Counted from the stretch's first letter, positions 41,783 to 51,439 are shown. The stretch: DNA of 64,000 bases from Micromonospora sp. CB01531 (GCF_001905095.1 NZ_LWLS01000072.1:248001-312000); one strand, 5' to 3'. Program-made: numbers and translations. The notes: generated by a model not told the origin, from the sequence alone.

Positions 41783-42261
41783 CGCGCCTCCCCGGCACCG
41801 GCCCGGGCCAGCACCCGGCCGGCCAGCGCGTCCCCCAGCCAGACGGCCAGGAGCGCCCCGACCAGGGTCGCCGCCAGGTAGGCCAGCGCGGTGCCCGGTG
41901 CCCCGGCGGCCACCGCCCGCTGCACGTCCACCACGTAGGTGGAGAACGTGGTGTAGCCGCCCAGCACGCCGACGCCGAGAAACGGCCGGACCAGCGGGCC
42001 GGCCGGGCGGGCGGTGAGCACCGCCATCAGCACGCCGATCAGCAGGCAGCCGGTGACGTTGACGCCGAAGGTCGCCCACGGGAAGCCGGTGGGCGGGTGC
42101 GGGAAGGCCGCCTGGAGGCTTCCCCGGGCCAGCGCGCCGAGCACGCCCCCGGCCGCGATCGCGCCCAGCACGGCGGCAGGGTGGGCGGCCAGCTCCCCGC
42201 GGTCGGCGGTCACGTGCAGGTCGACATCCGGATCGACGCGGCGTTCGGGCGGTTGTGTCAC
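41779..42261 (-). CDS. crcB: CrcB/Fluc-type fluoride ion channel subunit, second copy
   Basis: A 160-residue protein. The first 30 residues are a hydrophilic Asp/Pro/Arg-rich extension, followed by four helices with FPWATFGVNVTGCLLIGVLM and GVGVLGGYTTFSTYVVDVQR, the CrcB motifs (GVNVTG; GGYTTFSTY). It is translated ahead of, and overlaps by ATGA, the shorter crcB; together they would form an antiparallel dual-topology channel. GTG start. I looked for a fluoride riboswitch in the 140 bases upstream (shared with the divergent paaK gene) and saw none. Confidence 0.94.
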   Translation of the reverse strand: MTQPPERRVDPDVDLHVTADRGELAAHPAAVLGAIAAGGVLGALARGSLQAAFPHPPTGFPWATFGVNVTGCLLIGVLMAVLTARPAGPLVRPFLGVGVLGGYTTFSTYVVDVQRAVAAGAPGTALAYLAATLVGALLAVWLGDALAGRVLARAGAGEAR

Positions 42262-42402
42262 AGTTCCTCCCCACCAGGACGGGCATCACTGGCAGGGACC
42301 GTTGGCGAGCCCCTGACCTGGCAGGACCCACGGTACGGGCGTACGGTGTGCGGCATCGCCCGGCACGCGGCGGCGTCGGGGCTTGTCGCGCAGGAGGCAA
42401 CC

Positions 42403-43710
42403 GTGCAGGACCGCACCCCTCGTCCCGAGGAGCTGGAACCCGTCGAGCGGGTGTCCGTGGACGAGCTGCGGGCGGTGCAGTTGGACCGGCTGCGCTGGTC
42501 GCTGCGGCACGCGTACGACAATGTGCCGCACTACCGCCGGGCCTTCGAGGCGGCCGGGGTCCATCCGGACGACCTGCGCGAGCTGGCCGACCTGGCCCGT
42601 TTCCCGTTCACCGGGAAGGCCGAGCTGCGGGAGAACTACCCGTTCGGGATGTTCGCGGTGCCCCGGGAGCGGATCGCCCGGCTGCACGCCTCCTCCGGCA
42701 CCACCGGCCGCCCCACCGTGGTCGGCTACACCCGCAACGACGTCAGCACGTGGGCGAAGCTGATGGCCCGTTCCATCCGGGCCGCCGGCGGACGCCCCGG
42801 CGACCGGGTGCACGTCGCCTACGGGTACGGGCTCTTCACCGGTGGGCTCGGCGCGCACTACGGCGCCGAGGAGCTGGGCTGCACGGTCATCCCGGTCTCC
42901 GGCGGGATGACCGAGCGGCAGGTGATGCTGATCCGCGACTTCGAGCCGGACGTCATCATGGTCACCCCCAGCTACCTGCTGGCGATCGTGGACGAGATGG
43001 AACGCCAGGGCGTCGATCCGAGGTCCACCTCGCTGCAGGTCGGCATCTTCGGCGCCGAGCCGTGGACCGAGGACATGCGCCGGGAGATGGAGCAGCGCCT
43101 CGACATGCACGCGGTCGACATCTACGGCCTGTCCGAGGTGATGGGGCCCGGGGTGGCCGTCGAGTGCGTGGAGACCAAGGACGGCCTGCACCTGTGGGAG
43201 GACCACTTCTACCCGGAGATCATCGACCCGGTCAGCGGGGAGGTGCTGCCCGACGGTGAGCAGGGGGAGCTGGTGCTCACCTCGCTCACCAAGGAGGCCA
43301 TGCCGGTGGTCCGCTACCGCACCCGCGACCTGACCCGGCTGCTGCCCGGCACCGCCCGGACGATGCGGCGGATCGAGAAGATCACCGGCCGGACCGACGA
43401 CATGATGATCGTCCGCGGGGTGAACGTGTTCCCCACCCAGATCGAGGAGCTGATCTTGCGTACGCCCGCGCTGTCGCCGCACTTCCAGTGCGTGCTGGAC
43501 CGGCAGGGCCGGATGGACACCCTCACCGTCAAGGTGGAGCGGCGGGCCGGGGTGCCGGCCGACGAGGCGGAGCGGGCCGGGACGGCCCTGGTGCAGCAGG
43601 TCAAGGACACGATCGGGGTGAGCGTGGCGGTGCAGGTCGTCGAGCCCGACGGGGTGGAACGGTCGATGGGCAAGATGCGTCGGATCGTCGACCAGCGGCG
43701 GGGGCGTTGA
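42403..43710 (+). CDS. paaK: phenylacetate-CoA ligase
   Basis: A 435-residue AMP-forming ligase: LHASSGTTGRPTVVGYTRND (the P-loop of adenylate-forming enzymes), VHVAYGYGLFTGGLGAHYGA, VDIYGLSEVMGPGVAVECVE, YRTRDLTRLLPGTARTMRRI and ITGRTDDMMIVRGVNVFPTQ. These match PaaK/PhenylCoA-ligase closely. It activates phenylacetate with CoA and ATP. GTG start with AGGAGG 5 bases upstream; an open frame reaching back to 41737 is rejected. The thioesterase gene follows after 1 base, indicating a small degradation operon. No ring-oxygenase paaABCDE genes are in the window. Confidence 0.95.
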   Translation: MQDRTPRPEELEPVERVSVDELRAVQLDRLRWSLRHAYDNVPHYRRAFEAAGVHPDDLRELADLARFPFTGKAELRENYPFGMFAVPRERIARLHASSGTTGRPTVVGYTRNDVSTWAKLMARSIRAAGGRPGDRVHVAYGYGLFTGGLGAHYGAEELGCTVIPVSGGMTERQVMLIRDFEPDVIMVTPSYLLAIVDEMERQGVDPRSTSLQVGIFGAEPWTEDMRREMEQRLDMHAVDIYGLSEVMGPGVAVECVETKDGLHLWEDHFYPEIIDPVSGEVLPDGEQGELVLTSLTKEAMPVVRYRTRDLTRLLPGTARTMRRIEKITGRTDDMMIVRGVNVFPTQIEELILRTPALSPHFQCVLDRQGRMDTLTVKVERRAGVPADEAERAGTALVQQVKDTIGVSVAVQVVEPDGVERSMGKMRRIVDQRRGR

Positions 43711-43711
43711 G

Positions 43712-44140
43712 GTGGGGGAGCACGACGGCCGCACCGCGGCCCACGACATGTTCGACGCCGACGTGGCCTCCAAGGGGCTCGGCATCGAGCTGGTCTCGGC
43801 CGGCGACGGCGCGGCGGTGGCCCGGATGCGGGTCACCGCGGCCATGCTGAACGGCCACGCGATTGGTCACGGCGGCTTCGTCTTCCTGCTCGCCGACACC
43901 GCGTTCGCGCTGGCCTGCAACAGCCACGGCCCGGCCACGGTGGCCGCCGGCGGCGAGATCAGCTTCCTCCGGCCGGTGCGCGAGGGCGACCTGCTGGAGG
44001 CTCGGGCCACCGAGCGGGTCCGCTACGGCCGCAGCGGCATCTACGACGTCACGGTCTGGCGGGACGGCGAGGTGGTCGCCGAGCTCCGCGGCCGCAGCCG
44101 CACCCTGTCCCGGGACGCGCGGGGCGGCGCGGCTGGCTGA
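43712..44140 (+). CDS. paaI: PaaI-type hotdog-fold thioesterase
   Basis: A 142-residue hotdog thioesterase. HDMFDADVASKGLGIELVSA starts the fold. NGHAIGHGGFVFLLADTAFA is the catalytic helix region (GHGGxxxxLxD), with the active Asp in LLADTAFA; NSHGPATVAAGGEISFLRPV follows. It probably removes CoA from stalled phenylacetyl or hydroxyphenylacetyl-CoA, matching its pairing with paaK. GTG start, 1 base after the paaK stop. The C-terminus is Arg/Gly-rich. Confidence 0.94.
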   Translation: MGEHDGRTAAHDMFDADVASKGLGIELVSAGDGAAVARMRVTAAMLNGHAIGHGGFVFLLADTAFALACNSHGPATVAAGGEISFLRPVREGDLLEARATERVRYGRSGIYDVTVWRDGEVVAELRGRSRTLSRDARGGAAG

Positions 44141-44254
44141 GCCCGCGGCGCCCCCACCCGGATTGCGGACCCCCGCCCAAAGTCGAGTCCCTGGGCTGAC
44201 CTTCCACCGGCGCGGCTGCCCGATCTGCCGGTGGCCCGGCAGCACGATGAACCG

Positions 44255-44818
44255 GTGGCACACATCCTGCTGTTGCACTCCGTCTTCGGGCTGCGGCCCG
44301 CCGTGCTGGCCGCCGCCGCCCGGCTGCGTGCCGCCGGGCACGAGGTCGCCACCCCCGACCTGTACGGGCTGCCGGCGGCGGACACCGTCCAGGACGGTTT
44401 CGCCCTGCTCGACAAGGTCGGCCGGGACAGCGTGCTGGAGCGGGCGCGCGCGGCCGCCGACGATCTCCCGGCCGAGGCGGTGCTGGCCGGCTTCTCGATG
44501 GGCGCCGGGGTGGCCGGGGCGCTGCTCGCCGAGCGGCCGCGGGCGGCGGCGCTGCTCCTGCTGCACGGCACCGGGGGTGCCCCGGAGTCGGTACGCCCCG
44601 GGCTGCCGGTGCAGCTGCACCTCGCCGACCCTGACGAGTACGAGCCGCCGGACGAGCTGGACGAGTGGCGGCGGGCGATGACCGGCGCCGGCGCCGAGCT
44701 GTCCGTGTACCGCTATCCGGGGCCCGGCCACCTCTACACGGACCCCGATGTGCCCGACCACGACGCCCTGGCGGCCGCGCTCACCTGGGACCGCGCCCTG
44801 GCGTTCCTCGCCGGTTGA
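44255..44818 (+). CDS. dienelactone hydrolase-family alpha/beta hydrolase
   Basis: A 187-residue hydrolase of the DLH-like group: VAHILLLHSVFGLRPAVLAA at the N-terminus, nucleophile elbow AEAVLAGFSMGAGVAGALLA (Ser), then LPVQLHLADPDEYEPPDELD, and the catalytic His in YPGPGHLYTDPDVPDHD. Start choice: GTG at 44255 gives the typical short N-terminus; an earlier GTG at 44231 is possible. It lies 114 bases after the paaI gene on the same strand; shared transcription is uncertain. Substrate unknown. Confidence 0.85.
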   Translation: MAHILLLHSVFGLRPAVLAAAARLRAAGHEVATPDLYGLPAADTVQDGFALLDKVGRDSVLERARAAADDLPAEAVLAGFSMGAGVAGALLAERPRAAALLLLHGTGGAPESVRPGLPVQLHLADPDEYEPPDELDEWRRAMTGAGAELSVYRYPGPGHLYTDPDVPDHDALAAALTWDRALAFLAG

Positions 44819-45195
44819 GCCGCGGCGCCGCTCCACCCGATCAGCAGGCACGGAGTTCTCCGCCGTCGCGCGCGGCGTGCCGCGTGCCGCCCGGGCCGGT
44901 TGTTCCGCCGCAGGCGCTAGGAACTTGATGACGTGAGTGGATCGGTCCGGCGGAGGTGGTGCTCGTCGGGCCCTTTCGAGCTGATGGCGTGCCCGACTCA
45001 TCCCACGCCCGACGGGCTTGAATCGCTTACGCCATCAGGTCTGTAGGCGGACGACCTGGAACCTGACCACCGCCCTCGCCAGCGAGGAGGATGTGGTGCG
45101 CGCGACGGACGCACCGGGGCAACCGCGGCAGGCGCGGACCGGGACGACGCCGGGGGCGGAGCAGCCCCGTGCCCGCTCCGCCCCTGGCGCCGGGC
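44819..45195. other. intergenic region without a gene
   Basis: This 377-base stretch lies between two convergent genes (hydrolase and cyclase). I found no credible ORF. It contains a 10-base perfect inverted repeat, CTGATGGCGT (44981-44990) with ACGCCATCAG (45029-45038), 38 bases apart, too widely spaced for a simple terminator. Transcription from both sides must end here, but no compact hairpin stands out. Confidence 0.5.
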
Positions 45196-47322
45196 TCAGG
45201 CCACGGCGAGCGCCGGCGACCCGGCGAAACCGCCGGTGCGACCGCGTCCCCGTGCTCGCGCCCGGGTCGCTGCCCGGTGCGCCGGTTCCCGGTCCCGTTC
45301 CGCCAGGGCTGGCGGCCCGACGGCCGGCAGGGCCTGCCGGCGAGCGTCCACCGGGGCGCCCGCTCCCCGTGCCAACCCGATGTGCGGCAGGCCGGCGTAC
45401 CGGGACGGGAAGCGCGGCAGCGAGACGGTGGGCGAGCCGTCGAATGGCCCAGCCTTGGTCTCGGCCCTGAACATGCCGTGCGAGACGAGACCACCCTGGT
45501 CGTGGCGGGTGCGCTGCCCGACCGGTTGGGCACGTGGCGGCGTGGCGCCCTCCGGATGCTCCGGTGCGCCGGTCGCGGCGGCCACCGCGGGTTGCGGGGC
45601 GGTCCGCGCCCGCCCGACGAACTCCGCCCGCAGCGCGCGCGGCAGCCGGTGCCGCGCCACCCGGGCCACGGTGGGCTCGGCGACGGCGTACCCGCCCAGG
45701 CCGGTCCGGCGCAGCAGACCGGCCGCGACCAGGGCGCGCAGCACCGGCTCCGCCCGGCCCGGCACCCAGCCGAGCAGCCGGTCCATTGTCGCGGCCGGAA
45801 ACTCCGCGGGTTGGGCCGCGCCGGCCATCAGCACCGCCCGCTGGTCGCCGTCCAGCCGGTCCAACCGGGCGTCGACCCGGCGGCGCACCGTCTCCGGCAC
45901 CCCGATCCGGTCGCCGTCCTCGTCGAGCGCCCGGACGTACGCCTGCGCGACCGCCGGGTTGCCGCTTGTCAGCGGCAGCAGCTCCCCGGCCAGCGCGGCC
46001 GGGCGGCCGGCCCGGTCGAGCAGATGCCGGAGCAGCCGCCCGGTGTCCACGGCGCCCAGCGCGGGCAGCGGCACCCGGCGACGCCGCCCGGCGGCGCCGG
46101 GCAGCAGGTCGGCCCAGCCCGGGCCGTGGGTGGCCACCACGGCCAGGGGCAGTCCCCGCTCGCTCGCCGCGGCGAAGAGCCGGTGCAGGAACCGGTTCAA
46201 CGCCGGGGCGGCCCGGTCGAGGTCGTCCACCGCCACCACGGTCGGCTGGCCGGCGGCCAGGTCGAGGAGGACCTCCCGCCAGACCTCGGCGCCGCGGCCC
46301 GCCGCGCCCACGTCCTGGGGCGCCACGACGAAGTCCGCCAGCGCGTGCACCGCCGCGGCGCGGTGGGCCGGCGGCAGCAGCCCGGCCAGCGCCGTGGCCA
46401 GCCGGCGACGTACGGTCGGGGTCGGATCGGTGTCGCGGACCCGGGCGAACGCGCGGACCGTGTCGGCCAGCGGCGCCAGCTCTCCCTCCGGATACGGCGG
46501 GCAGTGCGCCACGCACCAGCGGACCGGCGCACCGTCCACCGTCGACACCGTACGGGTCAGCTCGTGCAGTATCCGGCTGCGGCCACTGCCGGCCGGACCG
46601 ACCAGGGAGACCCAGCGCGGCCGCCGGTCCCGGACGGCCCGGGCGATCTCGTCGCCGGCGGTGGCCAGCTCCCGGCGCCGACCGACCAGCGGGCCCTGGT
46701 GGTGGGTCGGCCGGGGCCGGGCCGCCCCCAGCACCCGCCAGACGTCCAGCGGCAGCGCCTTCCCGGCCACCGTCAACGCGGCCAGCGGGCGCTGGTCGAC
46801 CAGGCCGTCGGTGGCCCGCCGGGTGGCCGCGCAGACCGTCACCCCGCCCGGCGCGGCGTACTGCTGGATGCGGGCTGCGGTGGTGATGACGGCACCGCTG
46901 GCGGTGCCGTGTCCGCCGTCGCGGGTGGCGGCCAGGTCGACCAGGGCCTCGCCGGTCGCCACGCCGACGCGGACCCGCAGCCGGATGCCGGCCGGCGCCC
47001 GCCGGTCCAGCGCGTCCTGGATCTCCAGCCCGGCCCGCACCGCCCGGTACGCGTCGAACCCGTCCGACGCGTGCGCCCCGAACAGCGCCATCACCGCGTC
47101 GCCGATGTACTTCTCCACCACGCCGTTCCACCGGCGCAGCACCCCGGCGACTGTGTTGAAGTACGCGCGTTGCAGCTCCCGGACATCCTCCGGGTCGAGC
47201 CGCTCCACCAGACCGGTCGAGCCGACGATGTCGGCGAAGAGCACGGTGACGGTGCGTCTCTCCTCGGGCACCGGCCAGTGCGTGGCGGTGACGGGTTTCC
47301 GACTTCTCACGATCGTGGTCAT
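45196..47322 (-). CDS. class III adenylate/guanylate cyclase fused to an ATPase module
   Basis: A 708-residue protein. The cyclase domain (residues 20-190) has RRTVTVLFADIVGSTGLVER (first metal Asp), NGVVEKYIGDAVMALFGAHA (GD hairpin) and VRVGVATGEALVDLAA. An AAA/STAND-type ATPase follows (Walker A LVGPAGSGRSRIL near residue 245; PTVVAVDDLDRAAPALNRFL as Walker B; LPLTSGNPAVAQAYVRALDE). The last 150 residues are Arg/Ala/Pro-rich with no fold. This is the architecture of actinobacterial cyclase regulators that sense via an ATPase domain. Start ATG 47322; an open frame reaching 47469 is rejected. It is divergent from the LuxR regulator. Confidence 0.88.
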   Translation of the reverse strand: MTTIVRSRKPVTATHWPVPEERRTVTVLFADIVGSTGLVERLDPEDVRELQRAYFNTVAGVLRRWNGVVEKYIGDAVMALFGAHASDGFDAYRAVRAGLEIQDALDRRAPAGIRLRVRVGVATGEALVDLAATRDGGHGTASGAVITTAARIQQYAAPGGVTVCAATRRATDGLVDQRPLAALTVAGKALPLDVWRVLGAARPRPTHHQGPLVGRRRELATAGDEIARAVRDRRPRWVSLVGPAGSGRSRILHELTRTVSTVDGAPVRWCVAHCPPYPEGELAPLADTVRAFARVRDTDPTPTVRRRLATALAGLLPPAHRAAAVHALADFVVAPQDVGAAGRGAEVWREVLLDLAAGQPTVVAVDDLDRAAPALNRFLHRLFAAASERGLPLAVVATHGPGWADLLPGAAGRRRRVPLPALGAVDTGRLLRHLLDRAGRPAALAGELLPLTSGNPAVAQAYVRALDEDGDRIGVPETVRRRVDARLDRLDGDQRAVLMAGAAQPAEFPAATMDRLLGWVPGRAEPVLRALVAAGLLRRTGLGGYAVAEPTVARVARHRLPRALRAEFVGRARTAPQPAVAAATGAPEHPEGATPPRAQPVGQRTRHDQGGLVSHGMFRAETKAGPFDGSPTVSLPRFPSRYAGLPHIGLARGAGAPVDARRQALPAVGPPALAERDREPAHRAATRARARGRGRTGGFAGSPALAVA

Positions 47323-47501
47323 TGGCCTCGCACCCACCCTTTCCCCCCCGCCCGGTGCCTGACGACCTCCGGAGACTTTCACCACCGGGTCCTCGGGGGA
47401 TCGGTAGGACGACGTATGTCGACCACCCGCAACCTTTAGTCGTAATGTCGACGCGAGATGTACCACCACCGGCTCTCGCCCATAGAACGGTGGGGGAACG
47501 T

Positions 47502-50462
47502 GTGACTAGGCTGCGAGCCATGGCCAGCGATGTGGACACCGCACCGCTTGTCGGCCGTGCCGACAACGTGACGGCGCTCCGGTCGGCCCTGCTCGACGAC
47601 GTCGCGCCCGGGCACACCGCTGCGGTCTTCCTCACCGGTGAGAGCGGGGTGGGCAAGACCCGGCTGCTGGCCGAGGTCAGCGAGCGGTTGCGGGAGGCGG
47701 GCGCGCTCGTGCTGACCGGTTCCTGTCTCGACATCGGCGACGCCTCCCCGCTGCATCCGCTGCGGCAGGCGTTGCGCCGCTTCGACGCCGAGGCGACCGA
47801 GGCCCGCCTCGCCTCGGCGGTCCGCGGCCTGCTCCAGGTCTTCGACGAGGAGACCCCGGGCCCGGACGGCGCGGGCACCCTGCTGGAACGGGTCTCCCGC
47901 GGGTTGCAGCTGGTCGCCGGGGGGCGTCCGCTGGTCCTGGTCCTGGACGACTTCCAGTGGGTCGACCGGAGCACCCGCCAGCTCCTGCTCTATCTGCTCG
48001 CCGGCCTCGGTGACCTGCAGCTGTCGGTGCTCGCCGCGATCCGGGCCGAGTCGTTGCAGGGCGCGCACCCGTTGCGCCGGGTGCTCACCGAGCTGCGCCG
48101 GCTGCGTTCGGTCCGGGTGGTCGACCTGGCGCCGCTGGACCGCGCCGGCACCGACGAGCTGGCCGCCGCGATCGTCGGCGCGCCGCTGAATCCGGACGCG
48201 GCCGACCAGATGTGGCAGCGCAGCGGCGGCAACCCGTTCGTGGTCGAGGAGTTGGCCCGGGACCTGCGCGACGGCCGCGACGGCCTCTCCGACACGGTGC
48301 GCGAGGTCTTCCTGGCCCGGGTGGACGCGCTGCCGCAGCACGCGCACGCGGTGGTGCACGCGGTCGCCGCGGGTGTCGAACCGGTCGAGCACTGGCTGCT
48401 CGCCCAGGTGGTCCGGTTGCCGGAGGAGGAGCTGATCGACGCGGTCCGGGCCGCGGTGGCGCACCGGCTGCTGGTCGGCGCCGACGACGGCTACCGGCTG
48501 CGGCACCGGCTGGTGGCCGAGGTGCTGGCGCACGAGCTGCTGCCCGCCGAGCGCGCCGCGCTGCACCGGCGCTACGCCGAGGCGCTGACCTCGGCCACCG
48601 CCGAGCTGCACCAGGCCCGGCTGGCCCACCACTGGCGGCTGGCCGGCGAGCCGGGCCGGGCGTTGCCGGCGGCGATGGCCGCGGCCCGCGAGGCCGAGCG
48701 GCTGCAGGGGTACGCCGAGGCACACCGGCACTGGTCGGCGGCGTTGCAGCTGGCGAACACCCCGGCCGCGGTGTCGCCGGACGGCGACCGGCCGGACCCG
48801 GTCGAGGTGAACCGCGCCGAGTTGCTGGAGCACGCGGCCGAGACGGCGCACCACTGCGGCGAGCACGCCCGGGCCCTGGCCCTGCTGGAGGAGCTGGCCG
48901 CGGACCCGGCCGGGCCGGCGACCTGCGCCCTGCACATCCGGCGGGCCCGCTACCTGGCCGCCGCCGGCCGGTCGGCGCCGGCGGAGGCCGAGTATCGGCG
49001 GGCCTTGCAGGCCGCCGACTGCACCCCCCGGGAGCGGGCCACCGCCGCCGCCCACCTGGCCGAGCTGCTGCTGCACCTGGGCCGGTACGGCGAGGCCGGT
49101 GACCAGGCCCGGGAGGCGCTGGAGTTGGCCGCGGCGGTCGAGGGCTCCACCTCGGAGCTGGTGCTGGCCAGCGCCGCGCTCGGTTTCAGCGAGGCCTTCC
49201 TGGAGGACCCGGACGCCGGGCTGGCGGTCATGCGCAACGCGCTGGCGATCGCCGAGCGCGCCGGCCGGCCGGAGGACGTCGCGTGCGCGTACCTGCACCT
49301 GGCGGAGCTGCTTACCGGTCCGCTGAACATCCTCGAAGAGGGGGTGGTGGTCGCCCGCCGGGGTGCCGAGCGGGTCGCCGAGCTGGGGCTGGGCCGCACC
49401 TGGGAGACCCGGCTGCTGGCCATCGCCACCAACGGGCTGTTCCGGGTCGGCCAGTGGGCCGAGGCGGAGAAGGTGGTCGCGGCGGCGCTGCGGCACCGTC
49501 CCTCCGGCGCCGACGCGGTGGAGCTGCTGCTCGCCCGCTGCCGGCTCTCCGTCGGGTACGGCGACATCGAGGCCTCCGACCGGGACCTGGAGGCGGTGGC
49601 CACCGTGCTGGCCGGCGGCGGGGCCCGGCACGTGCTGCCGATGCTGATCCTGCGGGCCGGACTGGCCATGTGGCAGGGGCGGCACGACCTGGCCCGGCAG
49701 GCCGTCCAGCGCGGCCTCACCGAGAGCCGCTCCGACGACGTCATCGTGCTCGCCACGCTCGCCTGGCACGGGCTGCGGGCGGAGGCGGAGGCGCACGCCA
49801 GCCGGACCGTCGAGGTGGACCCCACCGCGGTGCGGCGGCTGCGCGAGGTGGCCGATCGGGTGGCGCGCAAGAGCGAGAAGGCGGGGGCCCCGGTGCGCTA
49901 CGTCGCCGACGGGTTCCTGGCGTTGTGTGACGCCGAGGTCAGCCGGCTCGACGGCAAGGGCGACCCGGAACTGTGGGCCCGCTCGGCCGAGCTGTGGGAC
50001 CACCGCAACCACCCCTATCCGGCGGCGTACTCGCGACTGCGGCAGGCCGAGGCGCTGCTGGCCCGGCGCAGCAAGCCGGCCACGGCGGGCAAGCTGCTGC
50101 GGCAGGCGTACCAGATGGCGCAGGGGCTGGGCGCGGTGCCGTTGAGCTCGGAGATCCGTACCCTGGCCGGTCGGGCCCGGGTGACCCTGGAGGAGCGGCC
50201 GGCCGACGCCCGCCCGGTGCCCCGGCCCCGGCGCGCCCCGGCGGACGCTGCGCCGGCGGTGGACGAGCTGGAGGTGCTCACCGTCCGGGAGCGCGAGGTG
50301 CTCGCCGCGGTGGCGGAGGGGCTGACCAACAAGGAGATCGGCCAGCGGCTGTTCATCAGCGAGCGGACCATCGGTGTGCACGTGTCGCACATCTTCGACA
50401 AGCTTCAGGTCCGCACCCGGGTGCAGGCCAGCGCGATCTTCCTGCGCAACCGCTCCGCGTAG
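47502..50462 (+). CDS. large ATPase (LAL/MalT-like) LuxR-family transcriptional regulator
   Basis: A 986-residue LAL regulator. The N-terminal ATPase has PLVGRADNVTALRSALLDDV and Walker A AVFLTGESGVGKTRLLAEVS, with VLVLDDFQWVDRSTRQLLLY as Walker B. The middle 500 residues are helical repeats of the TPR type. The C-terminal LuxR helix-turn-helix is LTVREREVLAAVAEGLTNKE, then IGQRLFISERTIGVHVSHIF and DKLQVRTRVQA. GTG 47502 has TGGGGGA 5 bases upstream; ATG 47520 is an alternative start. Divergent from the cyclase gene, with which it shares a 179-base promoter space. It probably activates an unknown target set. Confidence 0.93.
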   Translation: MTRLRAMASDVDTAPLVGRADNVTALRSALLDDVAPGHTAAVFLTGESGVGKTRLLAEVSERLREAGALVLTGSCLDIGDASPLHPLRQALRRFDAEATEARLASAVRGLLQVFDEETPGPDGAGTLLERVSRGLQLVAGGRPLVLVLDDFQWVDRSTRQLLLYLLAGLGDLQLSVLAAIRAESLQGAHPLRRVLTELRRLRSVRVVDLAPLDRAGTDELAAAIVGAPLNPDAADQMWQRSGGNPFVVEELARDLRDGRDGLSDTVREVFLARVDALPQHAHAVVHAVAAGVEPVEHWLLAQVVRLPEEELIDAVRAAVAHRLLVGADDGYRLRHRLVAEVLAHELLPAERAALHRRYAEALTSATAELHQARLAHHWRLAGEPGRALPAAMAAAREAERLQGYAEAHRHWSAALQLANTPAAVSPDGDRPDPVEVNRAELLEHAAETAHHCGEHARALALLEELAADPAGPATCALHIRRARYLAAAGRSAPAEAEYRRALQAADCTPRERATAAAHLAELLLHLGRYGEAGDQAREALELAAAVEGSTSELVLASAALGFSEAFLEDPDAGLAVMRNALAIAERAGRPEDVACAYLHLAELLTGPLNILEEGVVVARRGAERVAELGLGRTWETRLLAIATNGLFRVGQWAEAEKVVAAALRHRPSGADAVELLLARCRLSVGYGDIEASDRDLEAVATVLAGGGARHVLPMLILRAGLAMWQGRHDLARQAVQRGLTESRSDDVIVLATLAWHGLRAEAEAHASRTVEVDPTAVRRLREVADRVARKSEKAGAPVRYVADGFLALCDAEVSRLDGKGDPELWARSAELWDHRNHPYPAAYSRLRQAEALLARRSKPATAGKLLRQAYQMAQGLGAVPLSSEIRTLAGRARVTLEERPADARPVPRPRRAPADAAPAVDELEVLTVREREVLAAVAEGLTNKEIGQRLFISERTIGVHVSHIFDKLQVRTRVQASAIFLRNRSA

Positions 50463-50580
50463 ACCGGGCGCCCGAGCGCGCCGAATACGTCGTTCTACTG
50501 ATCCGGCCGGCGTACGCCGGCTGGGAGGCTGTCCAGCGTCACCGTGGCGCCCCGCGGCGTTTCGGCACAGTGGAGGAGAG

Positions 50581-51351
50581 ATGACGGAACCGGTCTGGGG
50601 TCCTGTGCACCAGGACATCGTCGGGCTGCTCGCCGACCACCCCGCCGACGTGCCGGCGGTCGTCGACCACCTCACCAAGCTCCAGGACATGCTGGTCCGG
50701 CTGCCTCCGCTCGAGGAGAGCTGCCCCCTCGCCGACTTCAACAAGCTCTACCTGGTCATCACCAGCACCGTTCTCGACGGCCTCTACGACGACCGGTTCG
50801 CCGACCCGGTCTTCCTGGCCCGCCTGGACGTGGAGTTCGCCACCCGCTACTTCGACGCGTTGCGGTTCTGGACCGAGTCCAGCCCGAACACGCCGAAGGC
50901 GTGGGCCTGCCTGTTCCAGCGGATGCGCGGCCCGGACGCCCGGCCATTGCCGTCCGCCGCGGCCGGGGTCAACGCGCACATCAACTACGATCTGCCGTTT
51001 GCGCTGGTCACCACGTTCGACAGCCTGGAGTCCGAGCCGGTCGACGGCAGCGAGCAGCACCGCGACTACCTGGAGGTCAACAACATCTTCGCCGAGAAGA
51101 TCCCGGGGCTGCGCCGCGGCTACCTGGACAACTGGCAGTTGATGATCGACATGCTGAACGGCGAGATCGACGACTGGTACCAGGGCGAACTGGTGGAGTA
51201 CACGCGGAACGTGGCCTGGCGCAACGCGCAGAAGATCTGGCGCTGCCGGCACGATCCGGAGGCCCGCGAGTGTGAGCGGACGCGGCTGGACGACAACGCC
51301 GCGCTGCTCGGCCGGCTGCTGCTCTCGCCCCTCGGGGCGTTCCTGCAGTAG
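50581..51351 (+). CDS. DUF5995-family protein
   Basis: A 256-residue soluble protein: LTKLQDMLVRLPPLEESCPL, ADFNKLYLVITSTVLDGLYD, PVFLARLDVEFATRYFDALR, AAAGVNAHINYDLPFALVTT and NNIFAEKIPGLRRGYLDNWQ. It matches the DUF5995 pattern as I know it (mostly helical, with an AHINYDLPxAL motif), found in many actinomycetes. No catalytic function is known. ATG start with GGAGGAGAG just upstream. It lies 118 bases after the LuxR gene on the same strand and is followed by a strong terminator-like hairpin. Confidence 0.88.
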   Translation: MTEPVWGPVHQDIVGLLADHPADVPAVVDHLTKLQDMLVRLPPLEESCPLADFNKLYLVITSTVLDGLYDDRFADPVFLARLDVEFATRYFDALRFWTESSPNTPKAWACLFQRMRGPDARPLPSAAAGVNAHINYDLPFALVTTFDSLESEPVDGSEQHRDYLEVNNIFAEKIPGLRRGYLDNWQLMIDMLNGEIDDWYQGELVEYTRNVAWRNAQKIWRCRHDPEARECERTRLDDNAALLGRLLLSPLGAFLQ

Positions 51352-51364
51352 CCGGGACGGGGGG

Positions 51365-51405
51365 GTCCCCGCGCTCCGGAGTCCAGGGGGGCGGAGCGCG
51401 GGGAC
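51365..51405 (+). terminator. strong 14-base-pair hairpin after the DUF5995 gene
   Basis: GTCCCCGCGCTCCG (51365-51378) pairs perfectly with CGGAGCGCGGGGAC (51392-51405) across a 13-base loop. It starts 13 bases after the DUF5995 stop codon and ends 34 bases before the next start. A GC-only terminator without U tract, typical of actinomycetes. Confidence 0.8.
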
Positions 51406-51439
51406 GCCGTCACGGCCGGTCCGGTGCGAGGATGGGCCG

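Noticed and set aside
42262-42402. Fluoride riboswitch before the crcB pair
   Set aside because: I looked for the short conserved fluoride aptamer pattern on the minus strand and found no match; the genes can be expressed without one.
44981-45038. Inverted repeat as transcription terminator
   Set aside because: The 10-base arms are 38 bases apart; the loop is too long for an efficient terminator, so it is only mentioned under the intergenic region.
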